Positions 1 to 6,011 are shown, counted from the stretch's first letter. The stretch is 8,346 nt of DNA from Microcaldota archaeon (GCA_021785375.1 JAJYFQ010000024.1:1-8346); one strand, 5' to 3'. Translations and numbers: made by a program. The notes: generated by a model from the letters alone, not told the origin.

Positions 1-1446
1 GTTGTTTATCACGTTCTTCACGACAAAGCGCATGCTGTCCGGTATCACGCTTATGTTGCTAAAGAAGTAGTTGAAGCTCCGCGATCCCATCCCCACGGAG
101 CCGTTCTTGTAATTTATCACGCCGAGGCGCATGCCGAGCTCAAGGAGCCTGTCGAATTGTTTTATGTCAAGGTCCCTGTATGGCGCAGAAGCGTGTATTA
201 TCTCATACGCCTTCGATGCATCTATCTTTTTGTACTCCATGGCAAGGGCGCATACCTGGTTGAGCGCTACGTCAAGCGCGTTGCTCTCCATTCCATGCCT
301 TTCTAGTTTGCCTTCGAGCATCATCGCAGTCACGGCCTCGGCCTCTATGGCCTCCAGCGGGTCCGCAACCAGGATCCTTCCGCTGGAGATCGCCTTCTCG
401 CGGTGCCCTGCCCTGCCAACCCTCTGTATGAGCCGTATCGCCTGCTTTGGCGATCCATACTGCACAACCAGGTTTACCCTGCCTATGTCTATTCCAAGCT
501 CAAGGGAGCTCGTAGCAATTATCGACTTTACCCGCGCATCCTTGAAATCGTTCTCCACCCTTATTCTCTCCTCCTTGTCAAGCGAGCTGTGATGGACCTC
601 TACGTTGCCGAACGGATCCACCTTGTTCAGGTAGATCAGCCTGCTCCCGAGAGACTCGGCCACCTGCCTCGTATTTGTGAAAACCAGCGTGGCCTCAGAT
701 GTGCGTATCAGGGAGGCAACCCTCGCGAGCCTCGCCATCGCGCCATTGTCAAGGCCGAAGGTCTTCCTCACATCCTCATAATCCTTCCCGGGTTCTGTGG
801 GCATCTCGATCCGTATCTCGAACTCCTTTGACATGCGGGATCTTATCGACTCAAACTTCCTGGAGCCGAACAGGTAGGAGCCCACCTCCTCCGCATTCCC
901 CACCGTAGCGCTTATCCCTATGCGCTGGAACTCCCTGGAGATCTGCCTCAACCTCTCAAGTCCCACCGCCAGCTGTGCGCCCCTCTTGTTGTAGTAAAGC
1001 TCGTGTATCTCATCTACAAGTACCGTGCCAACGCTCTTGAGTGCCGGTTTCAGTTTTCCCGAGATGAGTATCGTCTGGAGGCTCTCCGGCGTGGTTATCA
1101 AGAGATCGGGAGGAGACTCAGCCTGCTTGCGCCTCTCTACCTGCGTCGTATCTCCGTGCCTGACGTTTACAGTTATTCCGGATTCCCTGCAGATGCTCTC
1201 CAGCCTCTTTATCAGGTCACGATTGAGGGCTCGCAGCGGAGTGATGTATACCGCCTGGATACCTGTGCGCTTCTCCTTTTTGTATATGTTGTTGAGGATC
1301 GGAAGTATCGCGGCCTCGGTCTTCCCGCTTCCCGTCGGCGCGGTGACGAGGCAGTTCCTTCCGCTTCCTATGATGCCAACGGCCATGGCCTGTATCTCGG
1401 TAAGACTGCCATACCTTCGGAGGAATATGTCGTAAGGATTCTGCAT
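1..1446 (-). CDS. lhr: Lhr-type ATP-dependent helicase, N-terminal 482 residues (3' part beyond window)
   Basis: Superfamily 2 helicase of the Lhr (large helicase-related) family, which unwinds RNA:DNA hybrids and forked DNA and is linked to repair and RNA metabolism. The translated minus strand shows both RecA-like domains: Q-motif TEIQ (16-19), Walker A APTGSGKT (36-43), motif Ia TPLRALNRD (69-77), TTPES (118-122), DEIH box (145-148), SATVGN (179-184), ATSSLELGIDIG (311-322) and motif VI QRVGRAGHR (341-349). After these comes the start of the winged-helix region, with an Lhr-like FFSNISVIPD (461-470). DEIH, SATVGN and the motif VI form point to Lhr rather than Hel308 or Ski2. Lhr proteins are usually around 850-950 residues, so roughly half is present; the frame is still open at base 1. 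The ATG at 1446 is preceded by GGTGGT (1450-1455). It starts 27 bases after the stop of the surface-protein piece, so it is probably cotranscribed with the genes at 1474-3571. The aLhr1 versus aLhr2 subclass is not decided. Confidence 0.93.
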   Translation of the reverse strand, partial: MQNPYDIFLRRYGSLTEIQAMAVGIIGSGRNCLVTAPTGSGKTEAAILPILNNIYKKEKRTGIQAVYITPLRALNRDLIKRLESICRESGITVNVRHGDTTQVERRKQAESPPDLLITTPESLQTILISGKLKPALKSVGTVLVDEIHELYYNKRGAQLAVGLERLRQISREFQRIGISATVGNAEEVGSYLFGSRKFESIRSRMSKEFEIRIEMPTEPGKDYEDVRKTFGLDNGAMARLARVASLIRTSEATLVFTNTRQVAESLGSRLIYLNKVDPFGNVEVHHSSLDKEERIRVENDFKDARVKSIIATSSLELGIDIGRVNLVVQYGSPKQAIRLIQRVGRAGHREKAISSGRILVADPLEAIEAEAVTAMMLEGKLERHGMESNALDVALNQVCALAMEYKKIDASKAYEIIHASAPYRDLDIKQFDRLLELGMRLGVINYKNGSVGMGSRSFNYFFSNISVIPDSMRFVVKNVINN

Positions 1447-1473
1447 GCTACCACCAGCGGCAACGGCCCTCCG

Positions 1474-2235
1474 TCAGCCCAGCACGTATGCCGTTCCATT
1501 GACCGTCTCCGTAGTGTTCCCTACGGTGTAGTTCATCCTGAGGGTGAACGCCAGCCCGTAAGGAAGTGCCACGGCAGGGGAGCCGTTGTTATAGCATGTT
1601 GTAGTGATGTTTGCCGCGGTGTCATTTGCCAGTGTGATGTTGAGCGTCTTGTACTTCGGCACTCCCAGGAGCACGCACCCTATGTTATTTAGCCTCGCGC
1701 TCTTTCCAATGGTGTTCCTAAGCCTGAAGGAGATCGTACTTCCGTTGTACGTGTCGTTCCAGCATGCGAATCCGTAATCGAATGCGCACGAGCTGCGCAC
1801 CGCGGAGGCGAAAGCCGTTGACACGCCGCTGACATTGAGGCTGCGTATCGCAGCTATGGCAAAAGGAATCTGGCGGGATATCGAGGTCGTGTTGACCAAC
1901 GAGAAGGCTGAGAGGTTGTAGCCTGATACTATGGCCGTTGTCCTTATCAGCGATACGGGCCCGATCATGCTGTTGGATCCGAATACGTAGGCGCTGCAGT
2001 AGCTCACGTTGTTTACGGAACTCACAAGGCCACCGCACACACTCTCCGGTATGTTGTTCGTAGTGATCCCGGCGGATATCAGGGACTGGTTCTCAACGAA
2101 GGCCGTGTATCCAAGTGTTGCCGTGTTTCCTGAAACCGAGGAGTAGTTTGCTATTATCACCGGGCTCACGAAAGGAACCTGCACGCGCGGAAGGACCGGA
2201 GGGGAGGCAAGCAGCGACACGTTTCCATCAGCCAT
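1474..2235 (-). CDS. Sequon-rich exported-type protein; probably the C-terminal half of an interrupted surface protein
   Basis: Family not recognised. The 253-residue product has about 16 N-x-S/T glycosylation sequons, is rich in Ser, Thr, Asn and Val, and has six cysteines (for example SCAFDYGFACW and TCYNN), a composition typical of archaeal cell-surface proteins. Yet it has no signal peptide and no membrane segment: it begins MADGNVSLLASPP. The open frame continues upstream of this ATG for eight codons (EGRGSCTK) to a TAA at 2260-2262. Beyond that TAA the same frame is the membrane-anchored protein at 2260-3096. I therefore infer that this is the distal part of one former, or read-through, gene. 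The only ribosome-site candidate, AGGGGA, ends about 13 bases before the ATG, which is long spacing. If it is translated on its own, the product would lack an export signal. Ends with TGA, 27 bases before the helicase start. Confidence 0.6.
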   Translation of the reverse strand: MADGNVSLLASPPVLPRVQVPFVSPVIIANYSSVSGNTATLGYTAFVENQSLISAGITTNNIPESVCGGLVSSVNNVSYCSAYVFGSNSMIGPVSLIRTTAIVSGYNLSAFSLVNTTSISRQIPFAIAAIRSLNVSGVSTAFASAVRSSCAFDYGFACWNDTYNGSTISFRLRNTIGKSARLNNIGCVLLGVPKYKTLNITLANDTAANITTTCYNNGSPAVALPYGLAFTLRMNYTVGNTTETVNGTAYVLG

Positions 2236-2262
2236 CTTTGTGCAGCTTCCCCTGCCTTCTTA
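2236..2262 (-). other. In-frame TAA and eight-codon bridge joining two surface-protein frames
   Basis: Reading the minus strand, the upstream frame ends ...GWIKTVT then TAA (2260-2262). It is followed without a frame change by GAA GGC AGG GGA AGC TGC ACA AAG and then ATG at 2235. The distance from the upstream start (3096) to this ATG is 861 bases, exactly 287 codons, confirming the same frame. TAA also ends the gene at 4881, so it is an ordinary stop here. It could be a nonsense mutation, a sequencing or assembly error, or a read-through site. Confidence 0.75.
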
Positions 2263-3096
2263 CGTGACCGTCTTTATCCATCCGTCAGAGTACCAGCTGC
2301 AGAGCGATTCGTTGCCGGTAAGGTCCACCACGGTAACGTTGTTGCCATTTTCAATATAACTGTGCGATGTCAGGTTCTGCCCCTTGGCCGCGATGGAGAT
2401 TATCTCAGGATTGACGTACCCCCTTATCCACATCGACGATACTGAGTTCCCATCAGCATATACGGCCGATGCGGAGCTCACGTTCTCAAGCTCGCTCCCA
2501 ACAACTCGGAAGAATATTCCGAAGAAAGATGACGACCCGGGAAGCGATCCGGACCCGAAGGCCGGAATGTTATAGTTCATCCCTATGTCCGAATAGTAAA
2601 GGAAACCCAGCAGGTTTGAGTTGACCTCGCTTCTTGACACTATCCCATTGGAAGGAAGAAGTGTGTATGCCTCTCCGCTTCCCGGCTGATCAACCGTTAC
2701 CTCAAGGCCCGCAGCCGATCCAGCCCTGTCAACTATGTTATAGAGTCTGCCGGGATCTGCAACCACCGAGAAGTTGTACACCCCGCTTCCCGTAGGGGTG
2801 TAGTTGAACGCAATTCTGACGGACTTCCCAGCGGGTATAGTGACTCCAGGCGCGTACGTTGTGTTGCCGTTTATCTTTACCGCCACGCCCATGTCCGAGA
2901 CCGGGGTTGACCCCGTGTTGTTCAGTATTACGTCAAAGTAGAGCTTCTGGTAAGGATAGACCTGGCCGAAGCCAGAGGAGTTCTGCACAAATCTCGCGCT
3001 AAGGCTTATTCCTGCCGAGTAGTAGAACCTGTAGAAGAGCGCTGCTGCTATTACTAATGCGAATAACGCCATCCAGTAATAGACCTCCCTTTTCAT
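2260..3096 (-). CDS. Membrane-anchored surface protein with CARDB-like domain; probably the N-terminal half of an interrupted gene
   Basis: The product is 278 residues. An N-terminal positive patch and hydrophobic segment (about residues 6-28, LFALVIAAALFYRFYY) is a signal anchor that would place the rest outside the cell. Residues about 30-125 look like a CARDB or related Ig-like beta-sandwich: FDVILNNTGSTPVSDMGVAV, then an IPAGKSVRIAFNYTP segment, as seen in archaeal cell-adhesion-type proteins. About nine N-x-S/T sequons support an extracellular location. The remaining ~150 residues are unrecognised and end abruptly at LCSWYSDGWIKTVT, with a lone cysteine that would pair naturally with cysteines in the downstream frame. 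The ATG at 3096 lies 4 bases after the stop of the winged-helix gene, with AAGGTAG as ribosome site overlapping that stop, so translation is probably coupled. Function unknown; adhesion or envelope structure is a guess. Confidence 0.75.
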   Translation of the reverse strand: MKREVYYWMALFALVIAAALFYRFYYSAGISLSARFVQNSSGFGQVYPYQKLYFDVILNNTGSTPVSDMGVAVKINGNTTYAPGVTIPAGKSVRIAFNYTPTGSGVYNFSVVADPGRLYNIVDRAGSAAGLEVTVDQPGSGEAYTLLPSNGIVSRSEVNSNLLGFLYYSDIGMNYNIPAFGSGSLPGSSSFFGIFFRVVGSELENVSSASAVYADGNSVSSMWIRGYVNPEIISIAAKGQNLTSHSYIENGNNVTVVDLTGNESLCSWYSDGWIKTVT

Positions 3097-3100
3097 TGCA

Positions 3101-3571
3101 CTACCTTGTCACTTCCCTCGACTTTATCGAGATGATAACCTCGCTTATCTTCTGCGAGACGTCCTTGATGTCTGACTGGAAGAGGGTCGAGGACCATGTC
3201 GCCGCGTCGAAGCGGTCACCGATGCTGGGCTTCGAGAAGCAGAATCTTCCATTGGAGTTCTCCACGAGCCCCATCTTCTTCATCCTGAGCAGGTGGTATC
3301 TGAGCGTCTTCTCGTTTATCTCCTCCCAATTGGCGTTGATATAATCGGTCATCATCCTCACATCAGGGTCTACGTTCTTGACGAACTGGAAGTGGATAAG
3401 TGAGTCGAGCACGGCCAGGGAGCTCAGCCTGGACTCTCCGGGATTGAGCACACCCAACGAGAGCGCCAACCATCTTATGGATGAGCGCCTTGTCTCAAGC
3501 ACCTCCTTCGTGAGCCTGATGTTCCTTATCGTTATCTCCTTCTCTATCAGTTCCGATTCGTTGAGTTCCAT
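3101..3571 (-). CDS. Winged-helix DNA-binding protein, likely transcription regulator
   Basis: The product is 156 residues from ATG 3571, or 161 from an upstream TTG at 3586. Residues about 51-110 form a helix-turn-helix plus wing: LAVLDSLIHFQFV, then a partner helix, then NEKTLRYHLLRMKKMGLVE (86-104) as the recognition helix and the start of the wing (NGRFCFSK). The ALRYHL-like pattern is typical of ArsR/MarR-like archaeal winged helices; the exact family is not clear. The N-terminal 50 residues are charged and helical, perhaps for dimerisation. I prefer the ATG because GAGG lies 6 bases upstream of it (inside the TTG form), and because the palindrome GTTATAAC at 3597-3604, if it is the TATA element, would start transcripts about 3 bases before the ATG. 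It heads the run that includes the surface protein and the Lhr helicase, so it may regulate them; its targets are not shown. Confidence 0.75.
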   Translation of the reverse strand: MELNESELIEKEITIRNIRLTKEVLETRRSSIRWLALSLGVLNPGESRLSSLAVLDSLIHFQFVKNVDPDVRMMTDYINANWEEINEKTLRYHLLRMKKMGLVENSNGRFCFSKPSIGDRFDAATWSSTLFQSDIKDVSQKISEVIISIKSREVTR

Positions 3572-3586
3572 GCTGTGCCTCGTCAA

Positions 3587-3665
3587 GAATTGTAAAGTTA
3601 TAACAACAATAACAATAAAATATCTATGCTATCATAATAGAATGGAGAATAAAAGCTGATGCTTT
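3587..3665. promoter_or_regulatory. AT-rich divergent promoter region between winged-helix gene and prefoldin
   Basis: This 79-base gap is strikingly A/T-rich compared with the flanking genes. Rightward, AAAATAT (3617-3623) sits about 46 bases before the prefoldin ATG, predicting a transcript start near 3646. Leftward there are two candidates. The perfect palindrome GTTATAAC (3597-3604) would give an almost leaderless message for ATG 3571. The reverse of the 3611-3622 tract, ATATTTTATTG, would give a leader of about 20 bases that includes GAGG. The boxes are matched by eye only. Confidence 0.5.
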
Positions 3666-4043
3666 ATGGCAACAACCAATCCGACCCAGCCAAGCGAGCA
3701 GGATATAGAGAAGATGGTAAGGGACTATCAGATGGTCCAGGAACAGCTGAGGGCAGCGGCCCTACAGCTCGACCAGATGCAGAACGTAAAGGCTGACCTC
3801 GAGAGGGCAAAGGCCGAGATAGAGAAGTCGACGGGGAAGGTCTACATATCAGTCGGCAGCGTGATAGTAGAGACAACTAAGGAGAAGGCGCTTGCTGACG
3901 TGAAGGAGAAGGCCGAGGTAACCGACGTGAGGCTCCAGTCGTCCAGCAAGCAGTACACAGAGCTCAAGACAAGGGAGAAGCAGCTCGGAGAGAAGATCAC
4001 GCAGATCTACCAACAGGGAAGGGGAGCCCAGGGAGCCCAGTGA
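3666..4043 (+). CDS. pfdB: Prefoldin subunit beta
   Basis: Beta subunit of the hexameric archaeal prefoldin (GimC), an ATP-independent chaperone that captures unfolded proteins with coiled-coil tentacles and passes them to the group II chaperonin. The 125-residue length is normal. Two long heptad-rich helices (about 11-54 and 73-115) flank the beta hairpin GKVYISVGSVIVETT (57-71), which is the beta-type signature; alpha subunits have two hairpins and are longer. The C-terminus (QQGRGAQGAQ) is a short Gln/Gly tail. The start is ATG 3666; an ATG at 3659 is out of frame. The ribosome site is weak (GCTGATG just upstream). It is the first gene of a run with two RNase P protein genes; its TGA stop overlaps a possible GTG start of the next gene. 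Confidence 0.9.
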   Translation: MATTNPTQPSEQDIEKMVRDYQMVQEQLRAAALQLDQMQNVKADLERAKAEIEKSTGKVYISVGSVIVETTKEKALADVKEKAEVTDVRLQSSSKQYTELKTREKQLGEKITQIYQQGRGAQGAQ

Positions 4044-4045
4044 GC

Positions 4046-4558
4046 ATGAGATACTTCGACGTTGTAGGGATAAGCGGCGGAGTTGACAAAGGACTTGCAG
4101 CGAGGCTCGGATTCTCAAAGGTGCTGGTTCTCGGAAGCGACATAATCCTCTCGGACAGGCCGCTCCATGGGAGAAAGTGTATAGTCGAGAGCTCCGACCA
4201 GGGAACGCTGATAAAGTCGCTCAGGGACCCGAGCGTGATCGGGATAAAGATACCGGACAATGAGATAGACGGGAAGGTAATAGCAGCGGCAGCGGATGCG
4301 GAGAAGCCGATCGTGATAGATCTCAGTCCGTTGTTCTCGCAGCAGTGGAGGGACCGGCAGAGGAGCATAGCGAGGCTCAGGGGCCTGATAAAGGAGGCCA
4401 CAAGAGCCGGGGCAGAGTTCATCGGCATCTCGAATGCAAGAAGCGCCAATTATCTTCTCTCGATAGGGCAGATGCTGGGGATCCTCGGGCTCATAGGCAT
4501 GGACGTCAATAGGGCCAAGGCGACCATGGAGAAGATTGGTGAGTATCTTGATAATTAG
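4046..4558 (+). CDS. rnp3: RNase P protein component 3 (Rpp30/p30 family)
   Basis: Protein subunit of archaeal RNase P, which with the catalytic RNA trims 5' leaders from pre-tRNAs; Rpp30 pairs with Pop5 to activate the RNA's catalytic domain. The sequence shows the TIM-barrel-like pattern: N-terminal strand MRYFDVVGIS, then LGFSKVLVLG, then VIGIKIP, then the characteristic KPIVIDLSPLF (87-97), followed by helix R..SIARLRGLIKEA and ISNARSANYLLS (128-139). At about 170 residues it is shorter than the usual 200-230. I choose ATG 4046, preceded by GGGAG at 4031-4035 and matching the usual M-x-(Y/F)-x-D start. A GTG at 4040 overlapping the prefoldin stop would add two residues. Its 3' end overlaps the next gene by about 20 bases, implying one transcript with coupled translation. 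Confidence 0.9.
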   Translation: MRYFDVVGISGGVDKGLAARLGFSKVLVLGSDIILSDRPLHGRKCIVESSDQGTLIKSLRDPSVIGIKIPDNEIDGKVIAAAADAEKPIVIDLSPLFSQQWRDRQRSIARLRGLIKEATRAGAEFIGISNARSANYLLSIGQMLGILGLIGMDVNRAKATMEKIGEYLDN

Positions 4559-4877
4559 GAGGAAGTCGCGGTACATTCTGGTCGAGGCATCGCGCGACAT
4601 AGACTTGTCTGACAGGCAGGTCCAGGCAGATCTGTCGGAAGGAATAAGCAGGGTGATAGGGAACATAGGCCACGTAAACGCGTCGCCTAAGGTGATGGCG
4701 CAGTTGAACCCTAGACTGTTCATACTGCGTGTCTCAAGGGGGTTCGAAGGCGATGTGATAATCGCCCTGGCATTCACGAAGGAGATCAAAGGAAGTGAGA
4801 TAGGCCTCTACACGATAAGAACTTCGGGAAGCATGCTAAGGCTTAAGGAAGTGGCCGCATCGCAGGATGCCCAATAG
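4539..4877 (+). CDS. rnp2: RNase P protein component 2 (Pop5/Rpp14 family)
   Basis: Pop5-type RNase P subunit with an RRM-like alpha-beta fold, partner of Rpp30 in pre-tRNA 5' processing. Recognisable parts are the N-terminal RRKSRYILVEA (the R-x-R-Y-I pattern of the family), a central PRLFILRVSRGFEGDVIIAL, and a C-terminal YTIRTSGSMLRLKE corresponding to the family's conserved SGT-type segment. About 112 residues, normal length. The start is a choice between GTG 4539 (preferred: GGAG at 4528-4531, spacing 7) and TTG 4536. Both lie inside the end of the Rpp30 gene, a typical overlap for a protein pair that acts as a complex. The stop TAG is 3 bases from the end of the opposing gene. Confidence 0.88.
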   Translation: MSILIIRRKSRYILVEASRDIDLSDRQVQADLSEGISRVIGNIGHVNASPKVMAQLNPRLFILRVSRGFEGDVIIALAFTKEIKGSEIGLYTIRTSGSMLRLKEVAASQDAQ

Positions 4878-4880
4878 GGG

Positions 4881-5387
4881 TTATGCAAGGCGGGCCTCTT
4901 TGAGCACTACCCTGCCTTCTGGAGGAAGGCTCCTTAGGTCTCTGTTCAGCCTCTTTATATCAAGTTCCGTCATCATATCCCTTGTCCTGCGCGATAATTC
5001 GCCTTCGGCAGGAGGCCTTGGCGGGGTCTCGCTATGGTGTACATAGTACTCATAACGGTTTCCCACTTTGATGACCTCCCCTCTCCCATAAGTTATTGCA
5101 ATCTGTTCCACCTGCCCATCAGGCCGCCTCTCATAAAGGGTATCCGAATATACGCCGTCATGCAAGATGATCCTCTTTATTCCTGTAGGCAGCACTTCGG
5201 GATCAGCCGCATCTCTACTGACTCTTCGCACCTCCTCCAGAGAGCGCCTGTCATCAGACAGCGCAAATACCTGATAATCGCCTGTACGCATGAGGCTTCC
5301 TGGCGACATCCTTCTTATATCTCCTATCCTCTGCGGCATCTCATCGATGAATACGTGCCTCAAACTGGCTCTACCTCCGGTCTGCAT
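4881..5387 (-). CDS. Hypothetical protein, 168 residues, unrecognised
   Basis: I do not recognise a family. The product is soluble and charged, with no signal peptide or membrane segment. The middle (about residues 70-120) is predicted beta-rich, alternating as in KRIILHDGVYSDTLYERR and EQIAITYGRGEVIKVGNRYEYYVH. A proline-rich linker follows (ETPPRPPAEGE), and then a basic helical tail ending VLKEARLA. The gene looks real. ATG 5387 has GGAG (5393-5396) at good spacing, and a TATA-like CTTATTAA (5421-5428) predicts a transcript start near 5398. Codon use (AGG, ATA, CTC) matches the neighbours. An internal GGAGGT before a TTG at 5363 could allow a start eight residues later. It is convergent with the RNase P run and diverges from the OB-fold gene, so it is probably a single-gene unit. 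Confidence 0.7.
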   Translation of the reverse strand: MQTGGRASLRHVFIDEMPQRIGDIRRMSPGSLMRTGDYQVFALSDDRRSLEEVRRVSRDAADPEVLPTGIKRIILHDGVYSDTLYERRPDGQVEQIAITYGRGEVIKVGNRYEYYVHHSETPPRPPAEGELSRRTRDMMTELDIKRLNRDLRSLPPEGRVVLKEARLA

Positions 5388-5521
5388 AATATCTCCACAC
5401 AGTAAGCTTGCGGCCCAGCCTTAATAAGTGTTTTCTTGATCTAAGAACCGGCTCCCAAACCTGACAAAGATTAATATTATTATCTATAGCAATACATAGT
5501 TACTAATCTTTGGTGATAAGT
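5388..5521. promoter_or_regulatory. Divergent promoter region before the 168-residue gene and the OB-fold gene
   Basis: Leftward: CTTATTAA (5421-5428), followed by GGAG (5393-5396) for the ATG at 5387. Rightward: the AT-rich TTAATATTAT (5471-5480), predicting a transcript start near 5502, then GGTGAT (5512-5517), an excellent archaeal ribosome site 4 bases before GTG 5522. The two TATA candidates are about 50 bases apart and do not overlap. No other structure seen. Confidence 0.55.
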
Positions 5522-5875
5522 GTGAAGATAAGTGATTTGAAAGCAGGCGCGAGCAGCGTAGAGATAGAAGCCACAGTAACAGAAAAGTCAGAGCCTAGGG
5601 AGGTCATAACAAAGTACGGAAAGAAGCTTAATGTTGCAAAGGCAACCCTTAAGGACGACAGCGGAAGCATAGTCATCTCCCTCTGGGAGAAGGACATTGA
5701 CTCGATAGGCCTTGGTGACAAGATAAAGATAACAAACGGTTACGTCAGCGAGTACAAGGGAACCCCGCAGCTCTCCACGGGAAAGTACGGGAAGATAGAG
5801 GTCCTCGAGAAGGGAAGCGGAGAGGCCCCGGAAGCGGAGGCGAGCGAGCCTGCGAGCGAAGAGTTCAACGAGTAG
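5522..5875 (+). CDS. OB-fold single-stranded nucleic-acid-binding protein (RPA/SSB-like)
   Basis: Small single-OB-fold protein resembling archaeal RPA-type or SSB proteins, which coat ssDNA during replication and repair. From GTG 5522 it has 117 residues. Features are the N-terminal KISDLKAG (2-9), common to this family; beta strands EIEATVTEKSEPREV, LNVAKATLKDDSGSIVISLW (LxDxSGxIxxxLW pattern); and GDKIKITNGYVSEYKGTPQLS, completing the five-strand barrel. An acidic tail follows (EAPEAEASEPASEEFNE), which in SSB proteins often recruits partners. I choose GTG 5522 because GGTGAT lies 4 bases upstream; GTG 5513 or TTG 5510 would add three or four residues but would place the site inside the gene. 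Single-OB architecture is like crenarchaeal SSB rather than multi-OB euryarchaeal RPA, though many archaea carry such short paralogs with unclear roles. Confidence 0.85.
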   Translation: MKISDLKAGASSVEIEATVTEKSEPREVITKYGKKLNVAKATLKDDSGSIVISLWEKDIDSIGLGDKIKITNGYVSEYKGTPQLSTGKYGKIEVLEKGSGEAPEAEASEPASEEFNE

Positions 5876-5922
5876 TCGAATCTTTTCCTAACACAGACTT
5901 CTCAATCATGCAAATTCCTGGA

Positions 5923-5973
5923 TTAGGCGAGCCTGGCCTCACGTTTCCTCCAACCTGACTTCCTCCTTGCCAT
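5923..5973 (-). CDS. Possible micro-ORF, 16-residue basic peptide
   Basis: On the minus strand, ATG 5973 encodes MARRKSGWRKREARLA and then TAA. It is preceded by AGAGGTG and a 4-base spacer, one of the strongest Shine-Dalgarno matches in the window, and lies about 32 bases from the palindromic TATA element at 6000-6011. Seven of the 16 residues are Arg or Lys. No family is recognised; it is too short to call by coding statistics. It could be a real basic micropeptide, a leader peptide, or a remnant of a decayed gene. The predicted transcript start (about 5979) falls very close to the ribosome site, which weakens the case slightly. Confidence 0.3.
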   Translation of the reverse strand: MARRKSGWRKREARLA

Positions 5974-5999
5974 GTTACACCTCTGAAAACCGAGCGTAA

Positions 6000-6011
6000 C
6001 CTTATATAAGG
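6000..6011. promoter_or_regulatory. Perfect palindromic TATA box CCTTATATAAGG
   Basis: Twelve-base perfect palindrome with the core TTATATAA, the clearest TATA box in the window. Rightward it predicts transcription starting near 6032, upstream of ATG 6064. Leftward it predicts a start near 5979, just ahead of the micro-ORF at 5973. I did not pick out flanking BRE elements for either direction. Confidence 0.6.

Noticed and set aside
131..1692. Several plus-strand open frames of 69-229 codons opposite the helicase and surface protein
   Set aside because: They lie antisense to a frame with intact Lhr motifs, and their own translations show no domain and odd composition; they are by-products of its codon bias.
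2260..2262. Selenocysteine or pyrrolysine at the in-frame stop
   Set aside because: Selenocysteine uses TGA and pyrrolysine uses TAG; this stop is TAA.
4115..4789. Minus-strand open frame of 224 codons opposite the RNase P genes
   Set aside because: Antisense to two recognisable RNase P subunits; its translation has no family signal.
5923..5973. Ribosomal protein eL41
   Set aside because: The peptide is basic and short, but is shorter than eL41 and lacks its nearly continuous Arg/Lys pattern.
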